From NCBI GenBank assembly GCA_023313575.1, contig JAJTTP010000016.1, positions 744,001-808,000 of the forward strand: 64,000 bases of DNA. Reading direction: 5' to 3'. The stretch is from Eutypella sp. D-1 (taxonomy: Eukaryota; Ascomycota; Sordariomycetes; Xylariales; Diatrypaceae). The position numbers and the translations under genes are program-made. Shown piece after piece: positions 26,211 through 37,146 of this stretch. The notes below the pieces were generated by a model. It was not told the origin of the DNA. It made no database searches and saw only the letters and a program-made list of their open reading frames with translations. Positions within the stretch are counted from its first letter, which is position 1. Each line of letters opens with the position of its first letter.

Positions 26211-26660
26211 CATAAGTAGACTATATATCTATGGAGGTAGACCTTATGCTATCTGCTTGGAAATATATAGGAGTCGGGAGACGCTCTACCTCGGTGGCCA
26301 TCGCAGTACCTTTTGCATATTCCCATTCTCTTCCCATTCTACGCTACTGACCATAAGTAGACTTGATGTCTATCGTGTGTATATCCTCTCCTACCCGCTC
26401 AGAAATACAGTGGTGTTGAGAGAAACTCTACCTCCGTGACCACCGCGGTACGTTTTTGCATATATACCCAATCAGTTCCCAATCGGCACTACTGGCTTCC
26501 TGTCGCCCATAAGTAGACTCGATGTCTATATAGGTAGATCCTCTCCTATATACATATAAAGTTCGGAGAAGTCGAGATATTCTCTACTTCTGTAACCACC
26601 ACAGTACGTATTTGCCAAATCCCTACTTACTACCCAATCGGCGCTACTGCCTTCCTATTG
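26211..26660. repeat. Three-unit degenerate tandem repeat
   Basis: Three diverged units of about 140-157 bp beginning with CATAAGTAGAC at 26211, 26352 and 26508. Each unit contains in order: the start word, a TCTAT/GTCTAT block, a GGTAGA(T/C)C or ATCCTCTCCTA block, a GAGA-ACTCTACCTC-like block, GTGACCACCGC or a variant, GTAC(G)TTTTTGCATAT, and CCCAATC with CTACTG. It lies between the pseudogene and the J-domain gene and has no coding potential. Confidence 0.75.
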
Positions 26661-27107
26661 TCTGCCGCTCCTATAGAGCCATTCTACCCCTTTCCCATCG
26701 CATATAAATATGTGGCCTCCCTCATTCTGAAAATCTAAAACCTATCCCTCAAACCATCTTCCTTACAACAACAAAAACCTTCACACTTAACTATCGACCG
26801 TCTATTCTGACCATCAACCGTCACACCAGACTACCGACAGTTACACAACTCTTATATATAACCTCTACGTCTATCAGGGCTTGCCCAACATTAACTTACT
26901 TATCAACTCAAGGCCTACGCCCATCTGGTGCAGCCTAGTTCTATCTTCGTCAACCAAGATCGTCACCTTATCAAGATCCTCGTCTTGCCAAGAAGAATAC
27001 CTGCACTTCGTTGCTACTCTATCTACTCTACCAACTCTACTCTATCTCCGCCCTACTCTATCTATAATCTACTCTATCTCCCAAACAGCAACTTCCTCAC
27101 CATCATC
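26661..27107. promoter_or_regulatory. Upstream/5'UTR region of J-domain gene
   Basis: CT-rich and CA-rich leader-like sequence (many CTAC, TCTAT words) with CATATAAATA at 26699-26708, a plausible TATA box about 400 nt before the ATG. A frame open from 26928 would add 60 residues of low-complexity sequence, which I read as 5'UTR. Confidence 0.4.
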
Positions 27108-27923
27108 ATGGCTCAGAACGGACTCTTCGACTGCGATCTCTACGCCATCTTCGGTGTCTCCCACAGTGCCGACATCGCGGAGATCAAGAAGTCCTACCGA
27201 TCCCTCTGCATGAAAATGCATCCCGACAAGACCGGCAGCACTCAGGAGAACAACGAGCGGTTCGCTCAGCTCCAGGGGGCCTGGGAGATTCTAAGCGATC
27301 CGGGTCAACGCGCTGACTACGACGCCCACTGGAACAAACCCAAGGGTGGCGACTGGAGCAACGCTACCACCACACCCGAGGGTCAACCGTGGACGAACGA
27401 GCCGCCGTGGGCCAACGATGAGTTCTGGTTCAGTGGTTGGTGGAAGTATACATCAACCCACTACCACGAGCCGGGATATGAGGCATATGGAGTGAACTCC
27501 GAGCTAGCCGACAAATATGTCGAAGAGATCAGCGGCTACCCCAGCCAAATGATCCACAACATATCGAAGTTCAGCCAGCTCGTCGAATTCTTTAACACGT
27601 ACACAACAATAAGACCTGCTGGCTACTGGCAGCCGTACATGGACGGCGTGATCAATGCTCGTATGGTCATGAAGACGAAGAGCCTGGAGATTCAAAAAGA
27701 ACTCCGGGCATCTCGAAGGTGCATTGATTACTTTTGGGGGCCACGTCTCATGGAAGACATGAAAAAGGTCCGCGACGAAGCGGCAACTCGTATGTCTGCG
27801 GCAGATGCGGCACTTAAGGCTCTGTACGATGCGGAGAAGTGCGACGACGGGGACGTGGAGCAGGAGGCGCTCCTGAAGGAGGCAGAGAGAAACCTCCGGG
27901 TCTGGGGTGGCGAGTGGGCCTAG
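27108..27923 (+). CDS. J-domain (DnaJ-like) protein
   Basis: 271 residues, intronless. Residues 10-75 form a J domain: DLYAIFGVSHSADIAEIKKSY (helices I-II), the HPD tripeptide in KMHPDKTGS that stimulates Hsp70 ATPase, then FAQLQGAWEILSDPGQRADYD. There is no Gly/Phe region, no Cys-repeat zinc finger and no DnaJ C-terminal substrate domain, so it is a type III (class C) J protein. The rest (about 85-271) is Trp- and Lys/Glu-rich with a coiled-coil-like helix near the C-terminus (AADAALKALYDAEKC). No signal peptide. The start was set at the ATG giving MAQNGLFDCDLYAIFG, because the upstream extension looks like UTR. Such short J proteins are often lineage-specific in fungi. Client unknown. Confidence 0.88.
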   Translation: MAQNGLFDCDLYAIFGVSHSADIAEIKKSYRSLCMKMHPDKTGSTQENNERFAQLQGAWEILSDPGQRADYDAHWNKPKGGDWSNATTTPEGQPWTNEPPWANDEFWFSGWWKYTSTHYHEPGYEAYGVNSELADKYVEEISGYPSQMIHNISKFSQLVEFFNTYTTIRPAGYWQPYMDGVINARMVMKTKSLEIQKELRASRRCIDYFWGPRLMEDMKKVRDEAATRMSAADAALKALYDAEKCDDGDVEQEALLKEAERNLRVWGGEWA

Positions 27924-30168
27924 AGGAGCCCAAGTCATTAATGGGTATGATGAACTGTGAGTTTCTGACACCAAACTATACTTTTTTCATACACATTGCT
28001 GACTTGTGATAATAGACATCTACCCAAGGAGAGCTTAACAATGCCTCCAACGACATCGGGGACTACGTGTACGCTATGAAGTTCGCTAGTGATACACAAA
28101 CTCTACTCTACTACCCTCTCCCTGAACACCAAAAAAACCAAAAAAAAAAACCCCAAAAAAACAACCACACACAAAAACACACACTCTCTTACTCTATTGT
28201 TCTTATTCATGCATGGGCGTTCTGGGCGTTAAGGAATCAGGGAGTCGGAGAACTCAGGGGCGCAGGAAAACGGGCGGTGGACACGATCTTCTTGTCAGGA
28301 CTAAGGGTTGCATTGGGAGGAGTAACGATACCTTCAGTTTCTATCATTATAGCGTTTCACAATATGACTTATTTTTCTCTTCTCAATATTAATTGCTGCA
28401 TTCTGGTGATGGCTTACTATGCGGTATCGTGACGTTATTCAGCTCTCTATCGAGCAGAGCTGGTAGGTTATGTAGTAAGGAGTTCCATCTCCATCTCGAC
28501 AGTGACAGGTTAAATGTTTGTTTCTACTGTATGAAAAGAATGGAGAAGTAAGGGGTTGGCGGTTGTTGGATCTGCCTCCACCTCCGCCCGCCCAGCCAGC
28601 CCCAGCCCAGACCGAGCGCTACACGGCGGGAGCGACAGGGATGTTATCGATATATCGGAGTACATGCCTCCCCCTAGCGTATGACGCAGCCTTTGTGGCA
28701 GTCGGTCAAGCAGGTTGGCAGGGTCGTATCAAGATATCAACTGAGGGTTAACTGGTTGAGCGATATGACCTGTACAACCCCGACCTGTAGCCCGACCTGT
28801 AGCCCGATCTGCCTGCTTACCGAGTACTCGCAGTTGCCACAAATAATCCTACCTCTCAGGGAGTACTGCTTCAACCAATTTAGTATTCATGCGGCCAATT
28901 CAGGGTTTAAGAGGGAACGCGTTCAAAAATAAATGTGGCGTAAAAGTTCTAGTTATGTACTATGTAGGACCCCGAGTGGACGTTTTCGACATACTTCGTA
29001 CCTGCCTTAAACGGCAATTAATGGGACGCCAAGCCAGTCAACCTTCAATTCATGTAACGTCTTCCCTGCCAAGTACCTAGGTACTCTGCATCTGACGTTT
29101 GTAAGTGATTTATTTGGGCAGTTTTGGGTTGTTTCTGTAGAACTGGAAGCCAATCCTATTGGATAATTAGATACGCCTATATCCACATTTACCTTGGATA
29201 GATGTTTATCTCTGAGGTCCCTTGCGGTTCGTATTCCAGGTTGCCTTTCTGCGTTTCTGCCCTTCTACATAACTATCAACGGTTGCTTGCCAATTGCCGT
29301 CTATTCTGAGAGAAATCACCCCTGCATTTTAACCGCTCTCTTGGAATTGTTTGTCTCCCTTCTCTCTAAGCTCTCCCCGCTTCAGAGTTCCCATTAAGTA
29401 ATTATTAGATATATCTCTCCGTGCTTCTCCTTGCTAGGCTGGGCCTGGACCGTTTCGACTGTGGTTTCATCTCGAATCTCTTCTAGCGAGTCTCTTATTC
29501 TGTCTCTCCATCAGCAGTGATCCATCTATTTATGCCAATTAGTTCTCTGTCCTTGAGGCATTTATTGCTGTACTTCGTATATAATACCTTGAATACCAGA
29601 ATACCTAGACAATTAGACTACATTTTTCAGCGTAAGACGATATAGTACGACGCCTCAGCGCCTTGGGACTTTGCTGAATCTAGAAAAGGAGTGGAACATC
29701 CATAAGTCCAGCAACGTCAACCACCGACGATCTTGGCGATCTTGGCGATCCCTCTTACATGCACCATCATTCGTACACGCAATTGCTCCCACATTCATTA
29801 CCCATATAACCATATTACAGATTACTTGACTGCTACCCGGGTAGGTACTCTTGGGTACTTGTACTCAAGCTATCAGGGTGTAGGGTATCCAACTTCCCGT
29901 TTTCCAAGGTTATACGGCAGGCAGACAGGCAAGCTGGTTGGTTGTCACTCTGCAGTTGGCACTTGGTCAACGGTGACATACCAGCGTACGAAAACCGCAG
30001 ATCACATACCCAACCAAAGACTGAGTAGACTGGCTGGCTCTAAACCAAGCCAGCCAGTTCTAGAGGTTCGCTTCTTTAGTAAGAACCTACAACTTCCGTT
30101 CGGTCGCTCTTCTATTGAACACATACATTTTGTAAATGACCCCGTGGATGCACCCGTAAACTTGCGCC
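27924..30168. other. Intergenic, no gene seen
   Basis: About 2.2 kb. A-rich/C low complexity at 28129-28186 (runs of A separated by CC and CA). TACCTAGGTA at 29074-29083. ORFs here show no domain. The last 400 nt are upstream of the beta-glucosidase. Confidence 0.45.
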
Positions 30169-33075
30169 ATGGATCAGAGTAAAGAGGCTCTTTTGAGCCC
30201 AAGTCACTTCGAAAACGAAAACGAAAACGAAAACTCATATGAACAGCGAGATCCAGCCGAGTACGCCTCTGACGCCGATTCCGATGCCGACGACTTCCAA
30301 CAGTCCGACCGTCTCACATCCTCCAAACCCTCTCGTGGTTTCAATCCTCAGCCCAAGAAACGCTGGACCTGTAAACCCTGCTGTTGCTTAACGGGCCGCT
30401 CTAGACAATGGATTACCGGCTGTCTGGGCATCTTCGCACTCGTTTGGCTAATTGTCATCTCCTCCGGCTTCTACGTCTACAAAAATCACACGAACCCTAC
30501 TGATGGCCTGTCGCCGCCATGGTACCCGACACCGAGAGGAGGATCGACCAAGGGGTGGGCCGATAGTTACAGGAAGGCGCACGACATGGTGTCCAAGATG
30601 ATTCTCCCCGAGAAGGTCAATATAACAACCGGCACTGGCTGGTCCATGGGTCCTGCCGTTGGCAATACAGGACCTGCCGTCAACGTTGGCTTCCCCTCCT
30701 TGGCCCTGCAGGACGGTCCGTCAGGCAACAGATTCGCCGACAACATCACCGCCTTCCCCGCTGGCGTCACCGTTGGTGCTACCTTCAACAAAGAACTGAT
30801 GTACCAATGGGGAAATGCACACGCTATCGAGGCCCGGCAGAAGGGCATCAATGTCATGTTAGGTCCCTGCGTTGGTCCATTAGGACGAATGCCCGCCGGT
30901 GGTCGCAATTGGGAAGGGTTTGGCGCAGACCCCTATCTCCAAGGTATCGCCGCCGCCGAGTCCATTCGAGGCATCCAAGATGAGGGTGTGATGGCGACTA
31001 TTAAACACCTTGTCGCCAATGAGCAGGAGCATTATCGCCGGCCGTGGGAATGGGTTCTGCCGCACGCAGTCAGTACCAACATCGATGATCGGACGATGCA
31101 TGAGCTGTACTTGTGGCCTTTTGGCGACGCCGTGAAAGCCGGCGTAGCGAGTGTTATGTGTAGTTATAACATGATCAACAGTTCCTATGCGTGCGGCAAC
31201 TCCAAGCTCCTGAACGGTCTGCTCAGAGACGAGCTTGGCTTTCAGGGTTTCGTCATGAGTGATTGGCTCGCTCAGAGAAGCGGTGTCGCCAGTGCCCTGG
31301 CTGGGCTGGACATGACCATGCCGGGCGATGGTCTCTTCTGGCTCGACGGCAAGTCTCTGTGGGGACCGGAACTGACGACGGCTGTCCTGAATGGTTCCGT
31401 ACCTCTCGATAGACTAAACGATATGGTGACCCGCATCGTCGCCGCTTGGTACAAGCTGGGCCAAGACGACGAGACGAAATTCGATCGAAAGGGCCCAAAC
31501 TTTTCCTCGTGGACTTATGAAGAAGAGGGCGTCTTCGCACCGGGCAGCCCGACGGAGCAAGAGACCACCAAGGTCAACCACTTTGTCAACGTGACGGGAA
31601 ATCATTCTTCGATCGCGCGGCAGATCGCAGCGGAGGGTACCGTGCTGCTCAAGAACGATGGTCTCCTACCCATCACGCGTGAGGGTCACGTGGGCTCCTC
31701 GACCAACTCCACGCGACGCTCAGGTGCGCTACGGATCGCCATCTTTGGCGAAGACGCTGGTCCAGGAGAGGGACCGAACTTCTGTAAGAATGCCGGCTGT
31801 AATCAGGGGACGCTGGGCCAAGGGTGGGGCTCGGGTTCCGTGGACTTCCCGTATTTGATCCCCCCGGTTGATGCGCTGCTTGAGGGCTGGAAGGACACGA
31901 GCCTCGTCAACGTCTCGGCATACCTGACCAACGACCCCCCGATCGCAGAGCAACCCCAGATCCTCCAGGAGACGGATGTGTGCATCGTCTTTGCAAACTC
32001 GGATTCTGGCGAAGGCTTTATCTTCTGGGAGTCCGTGCGCGGCGATCGGCCTGATCTATCACTGCAGAAGGGTGGCGACGATTTGATCGTCAAGATCGCC
32101 GACGGCTGCGGTGGGGGCGACGGCAAGGTCCTCGTTGTGATCCACAATGTGGGACCGGTCGACGTAGAGAAATGGATCGAACACCCTAACGTCAAGGCGG
32201 TTCTCCTCGCCAACCTACCGGGACAGGAGAGCGGAAATGCGCTGGCCGACGTCATATTCGGCGACTTAAACCCGAGCGGAAAGCTGCCGTGGACCATCGG
32301 CAAAAGTCTCGACGATTATGGTCCGGGTGGTCAGATCATGTACGTGCCCAACGGCATTGTGCCGCAGCAAGATTTCAACGAGGGTCTCTACATCGACTAC
32401 CGGCATTTCGATAAATACAACGTCACGCCGCGTTTCGAATTCGGATTTGGACTATCCTATACCGAATTTAACATCAGCAACTGCGTCGTCAAGCCACTCA
32501 AAGAGAAGAGTGCCCTGCCGGCCCCGCGGCCCGACGATTTTGCTGCTCCTCCAGAGTACGACACCACTATCCCGGACAAGAAGATCGCGCTGTTTCCCGA
32601 AGGATTCCGCAAGCTAGAGAAATACGTATATCCCTATCTCGATCGGATCGACGAGATACGCCATGAACCGTATCCGTACCCGGAGGGCTACGACACCGTA
32701 CAGCCCCCTTCCGGCGCTGGAGGCGACGAAGGCGGGAACCCGGATCTCTGGGAGAAATACGTCACCGTCACCGTGGACGTCACGAACACGGGTACCCGGG
32801 AGGGCAAGGTGGTGCCGCAGCTCTACCTCAGCTATCCGCAGGATGGGAAGTCTCCCGACGGCGCTGAGGTCGACTTCCCCGTGCGTGTGCTCCGTGGCTT
32901 CGACAAGCTCGAGCTCGCGCCCGGCGAGAAAAAGTCCGTTTCCTTCGACCTGACCCGTCGCGATCTAAGCTACTGGGACGTCGTCCTCCAGAACTGGGTC
33001 ATGCTCGAACAGGGCCAGTACACCTTTAGCATCGGACAGAGTTCTAGGGACCTACCGGTATCCGGGACCTGGTAG
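30169..33075 (+). CDS. Membrane-anchored GH3 beta-glucosidase
   Basis: Glycoside hydrolase family 3 enzyme of 968 residues, intronless; it cleaves terminal beta-D-glucosyl residues, typically cellobiose. Residues 1-80 are a cytosolic, acidic tail with an in-frame (EN)n repeat. Residues about 82-104 (WITGCLGIFALVWLIVISSGFYVY) form one membrane span, giving type II topology with the catalytic part outside. The N-terminal barrel has LQDGPSGNR, FPAGVTVGATF, GRNWEGFGADPYL and KHLVANEQEHYR. The catalytic nucleophile is the Asp of GFVMSDW (about residue 365). The second domain has AAEGTVLLKNDGLLPI, then GFGLSYTEF and a C-terminal fibronectin III-like part (VDVTNTGTREGKVVPQLYLSYP). Membrane-bound homologues are known in Aspergillus (bglE type); that naming is an inference. 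Confidence 0.93.
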   Translation: MDQSKEALLSPSHFENENENENSYEQRDPAEYASDADSDADDFQQSDRLTSSKPSRGFNPQPKKRWTCKPCCCLTGRSRQWITGCLGIFALVWLIVISSGFYVYKNHTNPTDGLSPPWYPTPRGGSTKGWADSYRKAHDMVSKMILPEKVNITTGTGWSMGPAVGNTGPAVNVGFPSLALQDGPSGNRFADNITAFPAGVTVGATFNKELMYQWGNAHAIEARQKGINVMLGPCVGPLGRMPAGGRNWEGFGADPYLQGIAAAESIRGIQDEGVMATIKHLVANEQEHYRRPWEWVLPHAVSTNIDDRTMHELYLWPFGDAVKAGVASVMCSYNMINSSYACGNSKLLNGLLRDELGFQGFVMSDWLAQRSGVASALAGLDMTMPGDGLFWLDGKSLWGPELTTAVLNGSVPLDRLNDMVTRIVAAWYKLGQDDETKFDRKGPNFSSWTYEEEGVFAPGSPTEQETTKVNHFVNVTGNHSSIARQIAAEGTVLLKNDGLLPITREGHVGSSTNSTRRSGALRIAIFGEDAGPGEGPNFCKNAGCNQGTLGQGWGSGSVDFPYLIPPVDALLEGWKDTSLVNVSAYLTNDPPIAEQPQILQETDVCIVFANSDSGEGFIFWESVRGDRPDLSLQKGGDDLIVKIADGCGGGDGKVLVVIHNVGPVDVEKWIEHPNVKAVLLANLPGQESGNALADVIFGDLNPSGKLPWTIGKSLDDYGPGGQIMYVPNGIVPQQDFNEGLYIDYRHFDKYNVTPRFEFGFGLSYTEFNISNCVVKPLKEKSALPAPRPDDFAAPPEYDTTIPDKKIALFPEGFRKLEKYVYPYLDRIDEIRHEPYPYPEGYDTVQPPSGAGGDEGGNPDLWEKYVTVTVDVTNTGTREGKVVPQLYLSYPQDGKSPDGAEVDFPVRVLRGFDKLELAPGEKKSVSFDLTRRDLSYWDVVLQNWVMLEQGQYTFSIGQSSRDLPVSGTW
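30211..30234 (+). repeat. In-frame GAAAAC hexamer repeat
   Basis: Four tandem GAAAAC units inside the beta-glucosidase coding region, encoding an alternating Glu-Asn tract in the cytosolic tail. Hexamer slippage would change length without breaking the frame. Confidence 0.85.
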
Positions 33076-35395
33076 GCGGGTGTGGGGTGGGCGACGTCTG
33101 GCGTCTTTTCTTGCGACTTTTATCAAAAACTAGATACCCTTGTGTAGTAAGGCTAGGTAGGGGTCAGAGCGTATGTATTTTCTTCTTATCGGCGGCGTTC
33201 TGGGGTTAGGGATGAGTGCTTGGTTTAATAGATATAGGAATGGTACATCAATGGGAATGTTTTCGTTCTGTGTTAAACTGAGCCTGGGTTTACCTAGGTT
33301 GGTAGTCTCGACGTGCTGGTTTCTAGTAACACTACTGGACGCCTAGGTCTATGCTTAAGCCGGGCCGGCTGATGCAGCTCTTCCCGAATGAACCGAGTCC
33401 TTGTTACCTAGTTGCCTCGTCGCCTCGTAAGACTCGTACGCAGGTCATAATAATGTGGATGGCTAACAACCCCGACTACAGCTTGGCGTAGACGCTACGT
33501 AGAGCTATCTGAACCTTGATGCTCTCTATCTTAGGACTTTACCGAGTTACCCTAGCACCCCAAAGACAATTTCCCTATCCGTGGAGGATGCACAACCTAG
33601 ATAGCTCGGCGGCACGCAAATTCCCTCAACGCTCGAGGCCTTCATAGGCTCTGCACTTGGCGCGGGCCTGCAGGTCCCGGCTGGAGGTATGAATGGGCAG
33701 CTCCAAGCCACCGAGCGGCAGGGTAAGCTGCAATGCATAGGAAGTCCGGAGTCAGGAAAACCCGCACAGCCTATTGGTTGATGCTATATGCGCAATACCC
33801 CCCCGCCCCCTAGCGGTGAGGCTTGAGAGGTAATTTCCCCCCCTCATTGTTACTTGCCAACAACGAGCTTTGGGCTATGATGTCGGCGGCAATTTGTAAT
33901 GGGATGGGATCGAGCAAGGAAACATCCCATGGCGAATACGATGTGGGAAATGATTGTAATGGTTGTAGTTTCACCTAGCTCTCAGTCTTAAGCCACGCTA
34001 TTCATGCAAGGACCGAACCTCCCGACCTTATGAGACGCTTCGCTAGACCTAAACACCAACGGTTTTTTGCTGCCCTACCTGAAAACGGAGGTTGCCATAT
34101 CAACGATGGTGATGCGGGATAAACTGACAGGGTGCAACCACACGCGGGCCCGCTCCCCGGACTCGTTGAATCGCCCTGCAATTACGTGCCGCTCGCTGTC
34201 TTACACTCTGTGAGCTATGCTTGCTTACTGCATCGCAAGCGAAAAGATAACAAGGCAGCATTTTCCCGTATCGGCCAAGGCCAGAGAGAGGCCCGTCTGC
34301 TCCGTGTGCTCCGTGTGCGGTTGACTTCTGAGGGATCATGCATATCTTAGCCAGCATGGTCTTTTTGCTTCTAAGGTAGTGGGTGTTAGTTCGAACGGCT
34401 TGTGGCATGGAATAGGAAAATGACCTGGTGAGATTTCTTGTTCTCTTCCTTCTACCCCTCTCCCCCCTTCCCTCTTCCCCCAAGAAATGTGTTTGGGTAC
34501 AACATCCGCTCGCTTCCATGGCCCAACCAACCAGCCAGCCACACATGTAGTGAAAAGTCGGCTTAATCGCCTGTGTGGCTATCAAGCGGGGGGGTTGAGA
34601 GATTGCCAACGAAAATCCGCCTGTGTGGCGTCTGCATGGGATGTCAGGTTCTCGTCAGTCGTCGGCGTTGCTTATCGTAATTAGCCAATCAGCACTCCGT
34701 TCAGGATGCCCGGCCCAGGCAGGTGGTGCTCAGCTCTGCTTCAGTCGTATTACTACGTCAAGAGGCGCCCGAGACCATTGGACACCCTGGGGATACACAC
34801 TAACTAGAACGTGCCCGAAATGGGCCAGATATAAGCCACCACGGTCATGGCTAGCCGGATCTGAGTAGCTGACGATGTGGTATGGGCAACGGCCATGGAC
34901 CTTAGGCAGGTAGGTAGGTGGCCCTGGGCGTTGAAAAAAGTCTGGATTATAACTCATAGGGTGCATATCTATGGGGTACTGGTATTGTTTCGGTGTAGAG
35001 CTGAGAGGTTACAAGCTGAGCCTCATATTGAATTGATGATTGCCCTCAGGTTTTCCTGAAGTTATAATAAAGTCCTATTCAATACAACGTGTTGAATCCA
35101 AGAAGCGTGCCATCATGTACTTGAGGCCCGCATGCACGAAAGCCCCCTATTTTCTCGCAAGATAGCTCATACCTACCTCCCTCCCTCGCGAAGTCTCTGT
35201 CTGGGAGGGGCGCCGCAGGCGTTCGACACTGCATACGGGTGTGTGTAAGCTCCATCTGCATCCACGGCCGAGTCCCTCAATAGTCGCGCTAATTCCCATC
35301 GCTCACTACACATGCAGTGGGATCTGTTGTGGCTCTATGGCTAGCTTGGTAGCTTCGTATCGCGTCCTTTCCTCGTCCCTTACCTGCGCTGGGCA
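33076..35395. other. Intergenic, no gene seen
   Basis: About 2.3 kb. None of the ORFs (for example 34100-34609 minus) shows domains or coherent codon use. No tRNA or repeat recognised beyond scattered ACCTAGGT words. Confidence 0.45.
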
Positions 35396-35400
35396 TATAA
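35396..35400 (+). promoter_or_regulatory. TATA box candidate, WSC-domain hydrolase gene
   Basis: GGGCATATAAGCGG lies about 95 nt upstream of the ATG at 35494, followed by a CT-rich leader (CTCGCTGTCTCTCTATAAC), a common arrangement in filamentous fungi. Confidence 0.45.
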
Positions 35401-35493
35401 GCGGCGATGTCTGCTTCTCTTTGCCTAAAGTCGACTCGTCATGTGGTCCCCTTTTCCTCGCTGTCTCTCTATAACTTTTGTTCTTGATTCACG

Positions 35494-37146
35494 ATGCGTG
35501 GTTTCTTGGCGGCAGCGCTCGGCGCTGCGCTGTCGTTCACAGCTGTCCATGCCCAGTGTACGGAGGTGACGCCCGCCCAGTACGCCGGAACATCATGGAC
35601 AAATAGCCTGACCAAGACTCATACGCTGTCCGACATCACCTTCTTCAAGATCCGAGACCCATCCGGTCAGCATGTCTGTACTTCTGATCCTGCTAGCGAT
35701 CTGAGCTTCCTTACATACCTGTCCCTGAATTCTACTCGTGGCCGACTGCCGAACGCCGCGATACGACGTCTCGTTATCGTCATCTCCGGTGCTAATGCCG
35801 ATGCCTGGGCTTATCACAAGAGCGTGCTCGATGCTTTGCAAGGGATGAATGATCCCGAGATCAATCCCAATTCTGTTGCCGTCCTGTCGCCGTACTTCCC
35901 CAATGACAAACATGCAGGCTCTGGGTTTCCTTACAACCCCAACGGCGCCACGCCTGATGAGAAGTACCCGTCGCCCGCACTGGTCTGGTACGGCACGGAA
36001 TGGTCCGGCGGCGCCAACAACCAGTATCCCCCGCGCCTGAAGACCGTCTCGGCGTACGATGCGCTGGACCAAGTCATCCAGTACTATGGCAATCTGAACA
36101 TATTCCCCAACATGAAGCACATCGTGGTGTCGGGCCACTCGATGGGCGCGCAGATGCTCCATCGCTATGCCGCCGTGGGCAAGACCAGAGCCCAGCTCGG
36201 CGTCCAGGTCCCTATAAGCTACTACATCGCCAACCCCAGCAGCTTCACGTGGTTCGCGAACGATCGCCCGCTCTCGACGGGGAAGTGCACGAGTACTTTT
36301 AACGATTGGCGCGAAGGCCTCGCTAAATATGCGACGTATGGATCCGCGCATGGGGGGCCTCTGACTTATAACTCGGCGCTGCTAGCGGCTGGTGGCAATG
36401 CTGTCCTGGCTAACTATAAGGTGAGATTGCTTCTGCGATTATCATCAAACTGGGACGTGAAGTACTAACCTCAGACCCTGCAGGGCAAGATGGTTGCTCA
36501 CGGACGTGGGACCCAGGATCGGGGCGACTACTCCGAAGGCATGTGCGCCCCTTACACGACGGGAAAGGACCGGCACGAGAGGTTCTTCGAGTTTCTCGAA
36601 CGATTCCCGCCGACGTGCGCGACGCCGGAAACCTGCCACACGGTCGACTTCGTCGCCACGACGCACAACGATCGGGTCATGTTCTCGTCCCCCTCCGGCA
36701 ACGCCCGCCTGTTCCGGGACAACTTCCGCGGCGACGGCTCGCGCGCCCGCGACTTCGGCTACCCGCGCCACTCGACCTTCGACGACCCGAACCCGGATCC
36801 CGCCCAGGCGGGGCAGCCCCTGACGGATACCGACACCAAGGTCTACGCGGGCAGCAAGACCCACCGCGGCTGCTTCACCGATGTCGATAACGCTCAGTCT
36901 GCTGCTGCGCTGCCCGTGCTCGCGTACTCTGGTAACTCCAATACGCGCACTTACTGCGCGAATCTGTGTACCCAGCAGGGATACACAATTGCGGGTGTCA
37001 AGACCAATCAGTGCTTCTGCGGTAACGCCCTCGCGTCCCAGAGTACTAGTGTCGTCACCTCGTCGTGCGAGACTAAGTGTCCCGGCGACTCCAGCCTCTG
37101 CGGAAATGCGAACCGCCTTTCCATCTTATCGAGCGTTAATGTTTAA
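35494..37146 (+). CDS. Secreted alpha/beta-hydrolase-like protein with C-terminal WSC domain
   Basis: Two exons (35494-36420, 36484-37146) give 529 residues. Residues 1-20 are a signal peptide (FLAAALGAALSFTAVHA|Q). The middle resembles an alpha/beta hydrolase: RRLVIVISGANADAW (first strand and oxyanion region) and the nucleophile elbow HIVVSGHSMGAQMLHRYA with a candidate catalytic Ser at about residue 216. The C-terminal about 95 residues form a WSC domain: HRGCFTDVDNAQSAAAL, YCANLCTQQGYTIAGVK, QCFCGNALA and CPGDSSLCGNANRLSI, with the usual Cys pattern. WSC modules occur in cell-wall sensors and some carbohydrate oxidases and may bind wall glucan. There is no TM segment after the WSC domain, so it should be secreted, not a sensor. 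Substrate unknown. Confidence 0.87.

Noticed and set aside
26928..27107. 60-residue N-terminal extension of the J-domain protein
   Set aside because: Low-complexity CTAC-derived sequence typical of a fungal leader; the J domain starts properly from the ATG at 27108.
35593..36864. Minus-strand ORFs of 252 and 139 codons
   Set aside because: Antisense to the WSC-domain hydrolase exons; shadows of GC-rich third positions.
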